Shown here piece by piece: positions 51,069-60,408 of a stretch of DNA of 64,000 nt. Under the pieces are notes generated by a model, which saw only the letters and a list, made by a program, of their open reading frames with translations, was not told where the DNA came from and ran no database searches. Location: NCBI GenBank assembly GCA_963838735.1, contig CAWISG010000004.1, forward strand, positions 252,675-316,674, given 5' to 3'. This DNA comes from Parerythrobacter_A sp963838735 (lineage in GTDB: Bacteria; Pseudomonadota; Alphaproteobacteria; Sphingomonadales; Sphingomonadaceae). Within the stretch, counting starts at the first letter, position 1; each line of letters starts with the position of its first letter. Both the position numbers and the translations under genes were made by a program.

Positions 51069-52205
51069 ATGTTATGGATCGCAATCCGGATGCTGACGGG
51101 CGACAAGCAGAAGTTCTACGGGCTGGTGTTCGGCATCGCTTTTTCCACCCTCCTTATCACGCAGCAGCTGACGATCTTCGTCAACCTGATCGAGCGCGGC
51201 TCCAGCGCTGTCTACAACGTGCCGACCGCCGATATCTGGGTGATGGACGAAGTCAGCCGCACCACCGAGGTCAATTTCCCAATGCCTGCTACAGCGCTGG
51301 ACAAGGTCAGGGGTGTGGCAGGCGTGGAATGGGCAGTTCCGCATCTGCGCGCCAGCGGGTCCGTGCGTACGGTCAATGGCGATCTCGAAGGGGTCACCGT
51401 CGTCGGGGTCGATGATGCGACACTTATCGGCATGCCCAAGAAAATGGTCGAAGGCAGCACCGATGTGCTTTCCCGAACCGACAGCGTCATCATCGACGAT
51501 ATCGGTGCACTCAAGTTGTTTTCGCCGGATGAAAGTCCGGTCGGCAATCGGCTCGAACTCAATGACCAGCGCGCTGTTATCCGCGGTGTGGCGGATGCCA
51601 TTCCCAGCTTCACCAGCCAAGTCACACTTTATACCAAATACAGCCGCGCACTGAATTACATACCGGGGACGCGCAATCGCATGACCTTCGTGCTGGTTGG
51701 CGCTGGCGATGGCATCGATACAGCGATGCTGGCACGCGACATCGAACAAGTCACCGGCCTTCGTGCCCGCCCCCGCGACCAGTTTGCCCGCGACGGGGTG
51801 AACTTCATTGTCGAAAATACGGGCATCCCGCTCAATTTCGGCATTACCGTCGCGCTCGGCTTTATCGTCGGTGTGGCCATCGTGGGCCTCACCTTCAGCC
51901 TATTTATCCGCGACAACATCAAGCAGTTCGGTGCCTTGAAAGCGATCGGTGTCACCAATGCCAAGATCCGCCGCATGGTCGCCGCACAAGCGGGACTTGT
52001 CGGCATTATTGGCTACGGCTTCGGGGTCATCGGCACGGCAGTGTTCATCTGGAGCTTTTCCGGCGTGCCGACCTTCAAGGGCTTCTACATTCCCTGGCAG
52101 ATCCCGCTGATCAGCCTGGCTGCGGTGTTCATCATCCTGGCGCTGACCGGCTGGCTGTCGCTGCGCACGGTGCTCAAGACCGAACCGGCTGCGGTGTTCC
52201 GGTAA
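51069..52205 (+). CDS. ABC transporter permease, DevC/MacB-type
   Basis: 378 residues from the ATG at 51069 (MLWIAIRMLTGDKQKFYGLV). Topology fits type VII exporters: one helix at the N-terminus (FYGLVFGIAFSTLLITQQLT), a large periplasmic domain (about residues 40-260), and three C-terminal helices (ITVALGFIVGVAIVGLTFSL; GLVGIIGYGFGVIGTAVF; ISLAAVFIILALTGWLSL). The FGALKAIGVTNAKIRRMV loop contacts the ATPase. It resembles DevC of the DevBCA exporter family. The stop overlaps the ATPase start by one base. Confidence 0.9.
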   Translation: MLWIAIRMLTGDKQKFYGLVFGIAFSTLLITQQLTIFVNLIERGSSAVYNVPTADIWVMDEVSRTTEVNFPMPATALDKVRGVAGVEWAVPHLRASGSVRTVNGDLEGVTVVGVDDATLIGMPKKMVEGSTDVLSRTDSVIIDDIGALKLFSPDESPVGNRLELNDQRAVIRGVADAIPSFTSQVTLYTKYSRALNYIPGTRNRMTFVLVGAGDGIDTAMLARDIEQVTGLRARPRDQFARDGVNFIVENTGIPLNFGITVALGFIVGVAIVGLTFSLFIRDNIKQFGALKAIGVTNAKIRRMVAAQAGLVGIIGYGFGVIGTAVFIWSFSGVPTFKGFYIPWQIPLISLAAVFIILALTGWLSLRTVLKTEPAAVFR

Positions 52206-53017
52206 TGGGCGATACAACACACCAATTGAACGACGCCAATGGCGCGGCCATTCACACCGTTGGCGTCACGCGTGATTTCAAGGCGGGGCAGAACACGATT
52301 ACAGTGCTGCACGGCATCGATCTGGATATTCGCCCGGGCGAGCTGACCTACCTCGTGGGCGAATCCGGATCGGGCAAGACGACGCTGATTTCGATCATGT
52401 GCGGCATCCTGTGGCCGACCGAGGGGGAAGTGCAGGTGTTCGGCACGGACATCTACAACCTGGACGATGCCGCACTGGTCGATTTTCGCCTCCAGAACAT
52501 CGGGTTCATCTTCCAGCAGTATAACCTCATCCCTTCCATCGACGCGGCATCCAATGCCGCCGTGCCGCTGATCGCACAGGGAATGGACCGGCACGAGGCG
52601 CGCGAGAAAGCCGTCGAGATGCTGGAAAAGCTGAATATCGGCGATCAGGCGGACAAGCAGCCGAACCAGCTTTCCGGCGGGCAGCAGCAGCGCGTAGCCA
52701 TTGCCCGCGCGCTGGTCCACGAACCCCGGCTGGTGGTGTGCGACGAGCCGACCGCCGCGCTCGATGCGAAGTCCGGGCGGCGGGTGATGGACCTGCTGCG
52801 CGAAGTGGGCGTGGCCGAAGACCGCAGCGTCATCATCGTCACCCACGACAACCGCATCTTCGACCTCGCCGACCGCATCCTGGTGCTGGAGGACGGGCGA
52901 ATAACGCACGACGGCACCGACATGCCGTCAGATAAGGAAAGCGGCACCAACATGCCGTCAGATCAGGAAAGCGGCCCCGACAAGCCGTCAGACCAACCCG
53001 CCGATAGCAACGCCTGA
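52205..53017 (+). CDS. ABC transporter ATP-binding protein, DevA/MacB-type
   Basis: 270 residues. Walker A GESGSGKTTLISIM, Q-loop IGFIFQQYNLIPSI, signature LSGGQQQRVAIARAL, Walker B LVVCDEPTAALD and H-loop IIVTHDNRIF. The last 35 residues are an unusual tail with three near-repeats, GTDMPSDKES, GTNMPSDQES and GPDKPSDQPA. With the permease it should power a tripartite exporter. It is 12 bases before the adaptor gene. Confidence 0.93.
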   Translation: MGDTTHQLNDANGAAIHTVGVTRDFKAGQNTITVLHGIDLDIRPGELTYLVGESGSGKTTLISIMCGILWPTEGEVQVFGTDIYNLDDAALVDFRLQNIGFIFQQYNLIPSIDAASNAAVPLIAQGMDRHEAREKAVEMLEKLNIGDQADKQPNQLSGGQQQRVAIARALVHEPRLVVCDEPTAALDAKSGRRVMDLLREVGVAEDRSVIIVTHDNRIFDLADRILVLEDGRITHDGTDMPSDKESGTNMPSDQESGPDKPSDQPADSNA

Positions 53018-53029
53018 CAGGACGCAACG

Positions 53030-54097
53030 ATGGCAATACTCCCCAAAGATTTTAGCTTCTCGCGCCAACTCCTGCCGATCCTTGCGGTCGTCGGGCTGGT
53101 AGCGGCGGCAATATACATTTTTGCGATCCAGCCCGATCGCGAACTGACCGAGCCGGACCGCGATCCCCCGCGCGCCACGGGTGCGCTGGCCGGCGAACCC
53201 CGTGTTGCCGGAGCGGGCGTGGTCGAACCGAGCAGCGAGGTTATCGAGATCGGCACGGCGCTGCCGGGCCTTGTCACCGACCTGCGCGTCGAACCCGGCG
53301 ACTTCGTCGACAAGGGGCAGCCCCTGTTCAGCGTCGATACCCGCGCGCTGCGTGCTCAACTTGCCCAGTCGGACGCCACCGTGGGCGAAGCGCGTGCCGC
53401 CATCGCCGAAGCGGAGGCCGCGATCACCGAGGCGCGCGCCGCCGAAGCGACCGCCGCCCGGCAACTGGCGCTGTATCGCAACGTGGACGATCCCGCCGCC
53501 GTCAGTCGCGCCGAAGTCATCCGCGCCGAGGGCGAGGCCAGTGCGGCACGCGAAAGGCGTGAGCTGGCGCAGGCTCGGGCCAGTGCCGCCCGCGCCCGGT
53601 TGCGCAGCGCACAGGCCCAGTCTAGCGCCAGCCGCACCGAGATTGGGCGAGCCACCGTGCGGGCACCGATTGCGGGCGAAATTCTCAGCGTCGATATCCG
53701 CCCCGGTGAATATGTCTCGACGATGGGGGGCAGTGCCAGTTTCATTGAAATGGGAGAGACGCGCCCGCTGCATATCCGTATCGACATAGACGAAGAGCAA
53801 GCGCCTCGCCTCGCCATCGGCGAACCCGCCACGGTCAGCCCGCGCGGCGCGGCGGGACGGCAGGTGCAGGCCCGCTTCGTCCGCGTCGAGCCGCAGGTAA
53901 CGCCCAAGCGATCGCTCACCAACAGCGCCACCGAACGCGTCGATGTGCGGGTGTTGCAGGTGATCTACGAATTGCCCGCCAGCGCCGCCGGGCAGGAGGG
54001 GCTGTTTCGGGTTGGCCAGCAAGTCGATGCCTTCATTCCTGCCAAGCGCGAGGCAGCGAAAAAGGCACCCGCCAAGAATGTGGACGAAGGCGAATGA
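53030..54097 (+). CDS. HlyD/DevB-type periplasmic adaptor protein
   Basis: 355 residues. One N-terminal membrane helix (LLPILAVVGLVAAAIYIFAI). The lipoyl half-motifs flank a long coiled-coil hairpin (about residues 110-205, rich in Ala, Glu, Arg), followed by ATVRAPIAGEILSVDIRPGE and a beta-barrel. It connects the ABC permease to an outer-membrane channel. No antibiotic-type specificity can be read from the sequence. It overlaps the next gene by four bases (ATGA). Confidence 0.92.
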   Translation: MAILPKDFSFSRQLLPILAVVGLVAAAIYIFAIQPDRELTEPDRDPPRATGALAGEPRVAGAGVVEPSSEVIEIGTALPGLVTDLRVEPGDFVDKGQPLFSVDTRALRAQLAQSDATVGEARAAIAEAEAAITEARAAEATAARQLALYRNVDDPAAVSRAEVIRAEGEASAARERRELAQARASAARARLRSAQAQSSASRTEIGRATVRAPIAGEILSVDIRPGEYVSTMGGSASFIEMGETRPLHIRIDIDEEQAPRLAIGEPATVSPRGAAGRQVQARFVRVEPQVTPKRSLTNSATERVDVRVLQVIYELPASAAGQEGLFRVGQQVDAFIPAKREAAKKAPAKNVDEGE

Positions 54098-55500
54098 TCC
54101 GGCGCCGACTGGGACTGGTTACGCTGGTTTCTGCATCGCTCAGTGCGTGCGTGGCAGGCCCGACTGTTGTGACGGATATCACGCCACCTGCGTTGCCTGC
54201 ATCCTTTGCTTTTGAACCCGATAATGGCACCGCCGCTTCACGTGACGCGCTGCTACCGCAAAACGATCCGGCTTGGCGCGACCTGTCTGCTCTGGCGCTG
54301 GCCGATGCACCGCGTCTGGCCGAAGCAATTGCCCGGATTGACGTGGCGCGCGCTGGGGCGCAGCTGGCGGGAGCGAACCGTCTGCCTTCGCTTTTGGCTA
54401 ATGCCAGCGTTACGGGACAGCGCATAAATCCCGCGCAATTCGGCGGGGCCTTGCCGCCCGGCGTGAATATCGACCGCGACCAGGTGATTTATGGTGCAAA
54501 CCTCGTCGCTGCATGGGATCCCGACATATTCGGTCGCCTGCGCGCGCAGCAACGCGGCGCACTGGCGCGGATCGATGCGGCAGGTGCGGATGCGGCGGCC
54601 GTGCGGCTGGCGCTGCTGGGCGAAATCGCGGGCGCTGTCGTGGATTGGCGCACGCTGGCAGCGCGCGAGGCGGCGCTGGGTGAAGACCTTGCGGCGGCCG
54701 AGCAGCTGGCACAATTGGCGGGGACGCGCGAGCGGGCGGGCCTCTCGCCCGGCTTCGACCGGGTGCGTGCCGAAAGCATCGCCGCCGCCAGCCGCAGCCG
54801 GCTAACCGCGCTTGACAGCGACCGCGCGCGGCTGGTCGGGCGGCTTACCACGCTGACGGCGCGGCCCGCGCAACAGGTCCGCGCCGCGCTGATGCAGGAA
54901 AAAGGCGCGGTCGCACAACCCGCACCGCCCGCAACGCTGCCTTCCGCCCTCCTCGCCAACCGGCCAGACATTCAGGCCGCCGCCGCCCGGCTTGCCGCGA
55001 GCGATGCCGATCTCTACGCCGCCGCCGCGCGCCGGTTTCCGCAATTCGACCTTAGCGCCACGCTGGGGCTGCTGGCGTTCGATATCGGCGATCTATTCGA
55101 CACCGATTCCATTATCGGCTCGGTTGTCGGCGGTCTGCTTGCGCCTATCGTCGATTTCGGGCGCGTCGGGGCCGGCGTCGACGCCGCCGAGGCCGACAAG
55201 CGGATCGCGTTCGAAGCCTATCGCGGAGCGGTGTTTACCGCACTGGGCGAAGCGGAAACGGGCTATGGCTTGGTCGCTGCTGCCGATGCCGAGCTGGTCG
55301 CAGCGCAAGCCGAATTCGCCAGTGCGGAACGTGCAGCGCGCTTGGCCGATACGCGGTACCGCGCCGGCCTCAGCGATTTTCTGACCGTACTGGAAGCCCG
55401 CCGTACCGCCGATGCCAGCGGCGAGCGTGTCGCGGTGGCACAGGGTCGCGCGCAGCGGGCGCGAATCGTGCTGTGGCAGGCATTGGGTGGCAGTGCGTAA
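54094..55500 (+). CDS. NodT-family outer membrane efflux lipoprotein
   Basis: 468 residues. Lipoprotein signal (LVTLVSASLSACVAGP, Cys at about 19). Two OEP (outer membrane efflux protein) repeats: LADAPRLAEAIARIDVARAG and the barrel/helix pattern ADLYAAAARRFPQFDLSATL, with YRAGLSDFLTVLEARRTA near the end. TolC-like trimer channel partner of the adaptor. It is the last gene of the operon permease-ATPase-adaptor-channel, all overlapping or closely spaced. Confidence 0.93.
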   Translation: MIRRRLGLVTLVSASLSACVAGPTVVTDITPPALPASFAFEPDNGTAASRDALLPQNDPAWRDLSALALADAPRLAEAIARIDVARAGAQLAGANRLPSLLANASVTGQRINPAQFGGALPPGVNIDRDQVIYGANLVAAWDPDIFGRLRAQQRGALARIDAAGADAAAVRLALLGEIAGAVVDWRTLAAREAALGEDLAAAEQLAQLAGTRERAGLSPGFDRVRAESIAAASRSRLTALDSDRARLVGRLTTLTARPAQQVRAALMQEKGAVAQPAPPATLPSALLANRPDIQAAAARLAASDADLYAAAARRFPQFDLSATLGLLAFDIGDLFDTDSIIGSVVGGLLAPIVDFGRVGAGVDAAEADKRIAFEAYRGAVFTALGEAETGYGLVAAADAELVAAQAEFASAERAARLADTRYRAGLSDFLTVLEARRTADASGERVAVAQGRAQRARIVLWQALGGSA

Positions 55501-55546
55501 GCCTCCGCCCAACCCCTAGCTCGCCGAACCCCCAACCATTGAACCC

Positions 55547-55999
55547 CTAAGCCGCCGAACCTTTCAGCAGCGCAGCGCGCAGACACCGGCACACCACTTC
55601 GTCGCGCTGGTTCAGCGCTTCATGCGCGAAGGTCACGATGCCTGCACCGGGCCGCGATTTCGATGCGCGCAGCTCCGCAACCTCGCTGGTGGCGCGCAGC
55701 GTATCGCCCAGAAACACGGGGCTGGGCATGGTGAGATCGGTATAGCCCAGATTGGCGACCAGTGTACCCAGCGTGGTGTCGCCGACGCTCAGCCCCACCA
55801 TGAGCGCGAAGGTGTAGGTGCCGTTCACCAGTATCTGTCCGAACTCGCTTTCCCGCGCCGCCTCGGCATCGAGATGCAGGGGTTGGGGATTGTGCGTCAT
55901 GGTGGTGAACAGCAGATTGTCGGTTTCGGTCACCGTGCGGCGGATTTCGTGTTCGATCCGGTCGCCCACGGCCCATGCGTCGAATGTCCGGCCTGCCAT
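55547..55999 (-). CDS. MaoC-family dehydratase
   Basis: 150 residues, a single hot-dog fold. The segment TMTHNPQPLHLDAEAARESE followed by FGQILVNGTYTFALMVGLSV resembles mesaconyl/beta-methylmalyl-CoA dehydratase-like MaoC proteins, in which the usual GDxNPLH is written TxNTxPLH. The substrate is probably an acyl-CoA. It starts MAGRTFDAWAVGDRIEHEI and is divergent from putA (114 bases between). It converges on the export operon. Confidence 0.85.
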   Translation of the reverse strand: MAGRTFDAWAVGDRIEHEIRRTVTETDNLLFTTMTHNPQPLHLDAEAARESEFGQILVNGTYTFALMVGLSVGDTTLGTLVANLGYTDLTMPSPVFLGDTLRATSEVAELRASKSRPGAGIVTFAHEALNQRDEVVCRCLRAALLKGSAA

Positions 56000-56113
56000 T
56001 TCGTATCTCCCCGAGGTCTGCCATAAATAGTATCAAAGGTGTGGTGACGGCGGCGGCGCTTGAACGCAAGCCGTCCGGGGTGCAGACAGGTCGCGAACCA
56101 TTCGGAGCCGCGC

Positions 56114-59100
56114 ATGACCCACCCCGCACCGCTCGACCGCAGCACGCTGCGCATTGTCTATCGGCAGGAAGAAGCGGCGTGCGTTGCTGAACGATTGGAG
56201 CAGGCTGCACCGGTCTCGCGCCGGCACGACGAGAACGCCGCCCTCGCCATCACGCTGATCGAGGATGCACGCCGCCGCAAGGCGACCGGCATCGACGCGT
56301 TCCTGCACCAGTTCGGGCTCGACACCGAGGAGGGCATCGCGCTGATGTGCCTTGCCGAAGCACTGCTGCGCGTGCCCGACAGCGCGACCGCCGATGCGCT
56401 GATCCGCGACAAGCTGGGCGATATCGACTGGCGCGAGCATCTGGGCGATAGCAGCTCCACCTTCGTCAATGCTGCGACCTTTTCGCTCATGCTGACGGGT
56501 GAGGTGCTGGAACGGCCCGAACAGCACCAGCGTGGCATGGGTTCCACCCTGAAGCGCACGATGAACCGGCTGGGCGAACCTGTCATCCGCACCGCCACCT
56601 TGCAGGCCATGCGTATTCTTGGCGGACAATTCGTCTATGGCCGCAATATCGGCGAGGCGCTGAAACGTGCGAAGCCCGAAATGCAGGACGGTCTGTCGCA
56701 CAGTTTCGACATGCTTGGCGAAGCAGCGATGACAATGGCCGATGCCGAACGCTATCGTGTATCTTACGAGAACGCGATTACCGAGGTGGCGAAAGTAGCT
56801 GCGACCGGCACAGGCCGCGCACCGGGCATCTCGGTCAAGCTGTCGGCGCTTTACCCCCTTTACGACGTTTTTCACGCAGAAGCCGCCATTGCGCATCTGG
56901 TGCCGGTGGTGCGCGCGCTGGCGATGCAGGCGCGCGCGGCGAATGTGCATTTCACGCTGGATGCGGAAGAAGCGGACCGGCTGGAAATATCGATGGATAT
57001 CATCGAGGCGCTGGCGGCGGACGATGCGCTGTTCAAAAGCCATGACGGGGCGGGCCAGTGGCAGGGCTTCGGCCTTGCCATACAGGCGTACCAGAAGCGC
57101 GCTGTGCCGCTGGTAGACTGGGTCGTGAAGCTGGCGCGGCGATTTGACCGGAGGTTCCTCGTGCGGCTGGTCAAGGGGGCCTATTGGGATACCGAGATCA
57201 AGGTGACCCAGGTCGGCGGCTATACGGACTATCCCGTGTTCACGCGCAAGACCGCGACCGATGTGTCCTATCTGGCCTGCGCGCAGAAACTGCTGGCCGC
57301 GTCCGACGCGGTCTTTCCCGCCTTTGCCACGCACAATGCCTACACCGTGGCAGCGATCAAGCGGTTGGCGGCAGCGCAGGACGCCAATCGCTCCGGGCCG
57401 ACGTTCGAGTTCCAGCGCCTGCACGGTATGGGCGAGGATATCTACACCGCGCTACGCAGCCACGAGGGCAACGCGGTCACGCCGGTTCGCATCTACGCGC
57501 CCGTCGGCAATCACAGCGACTTGCTCGCCTATCTGGTGCGGCGCCTGCTGGAGAACGGCGCGAACAGCTCTTTCGTCAACCGCATGGCCGATGCAGGGGT
57601 ACCCGCCGCCGCGCTGGCGACCGATCCGGTCGCGGAGCTGGCCGCGACGGAGCCGACGCGCAATCCGGACATTCCGCTGCCCGCCGACATCTTCGGCATA
57701 CGTCGCAACAGTGCCGGGGTGGACTTGTCCGATCCCCTTGTGCGCGAACCATTGTTGCAGCGACTCGAAACGCTAGATGCGCGGCAATGGCACGCGGAGC
57801 CTACGCTGGCATCGGACGAACCGGGCGAAACCGCGCCGATCAACGCGCCGCAGGACCTGACGCGCGAAGTCGGTACGCGACGCGATTCCACGCAGGCGGA
57901 GGTCGCCCGTGCCATCGCCGAAGCGCAGGCGATCCAGCTCGGCTGGGACCGGTTGGGTGGAGAGAAACGCGCGCTGTTGCTCGAAGCGGCGGCAGATCTG
58001 TTCGAGGATCACCGAGATGAATTTCTCAGCCTGTGCCAGCGCGAAGCGGGCAAGACGCTGCTCGACGGCGTGCTGGAACTGCGCGAGGCGGTGGACTTCC
58101 TGCGCTATTACGCCAGCGAAGCGCGCCGGTCCTTCACCGCGCCGGTCGTGCTGCCCGGGCCGACGGGGGAGGAAAACCGGCTGCGTTTGGTGGGGCGCGG
58201 CGTGTTCGCGACCATCAGCCCGTGGAACTTCCCGCTGGCGATTTTCATCGGTCCGGCCGCCGCGGCATTGGCGGCGGGCAATACCGTCGTGGCGAAGCCT
58301 GCCGAACAGACGCCGCTGATCGCCGCGCTGGCGGTGCGGCTGTGTCACGAGGCAGGCATTCCGCGCGAAGCGCTGCAGCTGCTCCCCGGACCGGGCGAGG
58401 TCGGACAATGGATCACCGCCGATCCGCGCATCGCCGGGGTGGCCTTCACCGGCTCCACTGTCACCGCGCAAGCCATCAACCGCACGCTGGCGGCGCGCGA
58501 AGGGCCGATCGTGCCCTTTATCGCCGAAACCGGCGGGCAGAACGCGATGATCGTCGACAGCTCGGCCTTGCCCGAACAAGTGACGCGCGATGTGGTGGCC
58601 AGCGCATTCCAGAGCGCGGGACAACGCTGTTCGGCGCTGCGGATGCTCTATCTGCAAAGCGATATCGCGGACGATATGCTGAAGATGATCCGGGGTGCGT
58701 TCGCCATGCTCAATATCGGCGATCCGGCGCGGTTCGATGTCGATGTCGGCCCAGTGATCGACCCCGATGCCAAGGCAGCGCTGGAACGCCATGTCGCCCG
58801 CCGCCGCAAGAACGGGCGGCAGGTGCTGCGCCGGACCCTGCCGCGCGGACTGGGCACCGGATGCTTCGTCGCGCCGACCATAATCGAGATCGACTCCATC
58901 CTCGACCTGCGGCGCGAGAACTTCGGACCGGTGCTGCATGTGGCGCGGTTCAGGGGGGAAGACCTGGGCAAGGTCGTGGAGGACATCAACGCCACCGGGT
59001 ACGGTCTGACGCTGGGCCTGCACAGCCGCATCGACGCGGTGCGCGCCTTTGTCGAAGCGCATGCCCGCGTCGGGAATTTCTATGTCAATCGCAACCAGAT

Positions 59101-59299
59101 CGGCGCGGTGGTGGAAAGCCAGCCCTTTGGCGGCGAGGGCCTGTCCGGCACCGGCCCCAAGGCGGGTGGCCCGCATTACCTTGCACGCTTCGCCACCGAA
59201 CGCGTGGTCAGCGTGGACACGACGGCGGCAGGCGGCAATGCTTCGTTGCTGGCAGCAGGTGGCGGCTCGGTTGCCGATCTAGGTGGCAGCGGGCTATAG
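56114..59299 (+). CDS. putA: Bifunctional proline dehydrogenase / L-glutamate gamma-semialdehyde dehydrogenase
   Basis: A 1061-residue enzyme oxidising proline to glutamate in two steps. The ATG at 56114 (MTHPAPLDRSTLRIVYRQEE) is chosen. There is no N-terminal ribbon-helix-helix, so this PutA does not act as a repressor. The FAD-binding PRODH barrel (about residues 80-490) shows SVKLSALYPLYD, RLVKGAYWDTEIK, FATHNAYTVAAI and FEFQRLHGMGE. The aldehyde dehydrogenase (about 530-1015) shows TISPWNFPLAIFIGPAAAAL, GVAFTGSTVTA and the catalytic Cys839 in FQSAGQRCSALR. The extra C-terminal domain of the longest PutA type is absent. Confidence 0.96.
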   Translation: MTHPAPLDRSTLRIVYRQEEAACVAERLEQAAPVSRRHDENAALAITLIEDARRRKATGIDAFLHQFGLDTEEGIALMCLAEALLRVPDSATADALIRDKLGDIDWREHLGDSSSTFVNAATFSLMLTGEVLERPEQHQRGMGSTLKRTMNRLGEPVIRTATLQAMRILGGQFVYGRNIGEALKRAKPEMQDGLSHSFDMLGEAAMTMADAERYRVSYENAITEVAKVAATGTGRAPGISVKLSALYPLYDVFHAEAAIAHLVPVVRALAMQARAANVHFTLDAEEADRLEISMDIIEALAADDALFKSHDGAGQWQGFGLAIQAYQKRAVPLVDWVVKLARRFDRRFLVRLVKGAYWDTEIKVTQVGGYTDYPVFTRKTATDVSYLACAQKLLAASDAVFPAFATHNAYTVAAIKRLAAAQDANRSGPTFEFQRLHGMGEDIYTALRSHEGNAVTPVRIYAPVGNHSDLLAYLVRRLLENGANSSFVNRMADAGVPAAALATDPVAELAATEPTRNPDIPLPADIFGIRRNSAGVDLSDPLVREPLLQRLETLDARQWHAEPTLASDEPGETAPINAPQDLTREVGTRRDSTQAEVARAIAEAQAIQLGWDRLGGEKRALLLEAAADLFEDHRDEFLSLCQREAGKTLLDGVLELREAVDFLRYYASEARRSFTAPVVLPGPTGEENRLRLVGRGVFATISPWNFPLAIFIGPAAAALAAGNTVVAKPAEQTPLIAALAVRLCHEAGIPREALQLLPGPGEVGQWITADPRIAGVAFTGSTVTAQAINRTLAAREGPIVPFIAETGGQNAMIVDSSALPEQVTRDVVASAFQSAGQRCSALRMLYLQSDIADDMLKMIRGAFAMLNIGDPARFDVDVGPVIDPDAKAALERHVARRRKNGRQVLRRTLPRGLGTGCFVAPTIIEIDSILDLRRENFGPVLHVARFRGEDLGKVVEDINATGYGLTLGLHSRIDAVRAFVEAHARVGNFYVNRNQIGAVVESQPFGGEGLSGTGPKAGGPHYLARFATERVVSVDTTAAGGNASLLAAGGGSVADLGGSGL

Positions 59300-59306
59300 G
59301 CGCGCC

Positions 59307-59828
59307 ATGCCGAGAATGTTCGCCCTGTTTGCCGCACTAATGGTGCTTTTCTGGTCGCCGATGGCGTCCGCTGCGGTCGAGATGAGCTTCCACAGTTTCA
59401 ACGGCTCGCTGTTCGGGCGCTATCCGCACACGTTCGTGGTGCTGGAAGGCACGATGGAGGACGGCACGGCGGTCAACGAGAACTACGGCTTCAGCGCCAG
59501 AAACATAACGCCCGCCATCTTGAGCGGACCGGTGAAGCACATCGTGATGGTCGAGAAACCCAAATATGTCCGCAGCACCAACCGGCACTTCACCGTCACT
59601 CTCGACGATGCGCAGGTTGGCCAGGTGCGCGCGACGATGGCGCAATGGCGCGATGCGCCGGGAAAATATTACGACCTTGGCAGCCGCAACTGCATCCACT
59701 TCGTCGGCGCGATGGCGCAGATTGCAGGGCTTAAAGTGGATTATCCGAAGAAGCTGCTGCGCAAACCGAAAAGCTGGCTGAACCACGTGGCGGCGCTGAA
59801 CCCTCAGCTTGGCGCGCGCCAGATCTGA
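59307..59828 (+). CDS. Secreted protein with possible permuted NlpC/P60-type Cys-His site
   Basis: 173 residues from the ATG at 59307 (MPRMFALFAALMVLFWSPMA); signal peptide cleaved near residue 22. The mature part has a conserved-looking His (His41 in RYPHTFVVLEG) before a Cys (Cys129 in GSRNCIHFVGAMAQIAGL). His first and Cys in an NCxHF context is the order of circularly permuted papain-like folds. The assignment is tentative. It begins seven bases after putA and ends three bases before dcd, so it lies in one transcript with both. Confidence 0.6.
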   Translation: MPRMFALFAALMVLFWSPMASAAVEMSFHSFNGSLFGRYPHTFVVLEGTMEDGTAVNENYGFSARNITPAILSGPVKHIVMVEKPKYVRSTNRHFTVTLDDAQVGQVRATMAQWRDAPGKYYDLGSRNCIHFVGAMAQIAGLKVDYPKKLLRKPKSWLNHVAALNPQLGARQI

Positions 59829-59831
59829 CGC

Positions 59832-60386
59832 GTGGCCATCCTCAACGACATCTGGATCCGCGACGCCGCGACCAAACAGCGCATGATCGAACCATTCGTG
59901 GAGGCGCAGCGCCGCGAAGGCTGCATTTCCTACGGCCTGTCCTCCTTCGGCTACGATGCGCGAGTGGCGGACGACTTCAAGATCTTCACCAATGTCGACA
60001 GCGCGGTGGTCGATCCCAAGGACTTCGCCGCCAACAGTTTCGTTGATCGCAAAACCGATATCTGCGTTATCCCGCCCAACAGTTTCGCACTGGCCCGCAC
60101 GGTGGAATATTTCCGTGTGCCGGAAGACGTGCTCGTCATCTGCCTTGGCAAAAGCACCTATGCGCGGTGCGGCATCATCGTGAACGTCACTCCGCTGGAA
60201 CCGGGATGGGAAGGACATGTGACACTGGAGTTTTCCAACACCACGCCACTGCCCGCCAAGATTTACGCCAATGAAGGCGCGTGCCAGTTCCTGTTCCTGA
60301 AGGGGAATGCGCGCCCCGAAACCACGTACGCCGACCGGGCCGGGAAATATATGGGTCAGCGCGGCGTTACGCTTCCGCGACTTTAG
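59832..60386 (+). CDS. dcd: dCTP deaminase
   Basis: 184 residues, GTG start (MAILNDIWIRDAATKQRMIE). It deaminates dCTP to dUTP, feeding dTMP synthesis with dut (elsewhere in this window). Family motifs: GCISYGLSSFGYDARVADDF, ALARTVEYFRVPEDVLVICLG, KSTYARCGIIVNVTPLEPGW with the catalytic Glu after it in EGHVTLEFSN, and GACQFLFLKG. The length is normal. It follows the secreted protein gene and precedes the oxidoreductase at 60409 by 22 bases. Confidence 0.95.
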   Translation: MAILNDIWIRDAATKQRMIEPFVEAQRREGCISYGLSSFGYDARVADDFKIFTNVDSAVVDPKDFAANSFVDRKTDICVIPPNSFALARTVEYFRVPEDVLVICLGKSTYARCGIIVNVTPLEPGWEGHVTLEFSNTTPLPAKIYANEGACQFLFLKGNARPETTYADRAGKYMGQRGVTLPRL

Positions 60387-60408
60387 ACGCTTTTTACGGA
60401 GAATGCCG

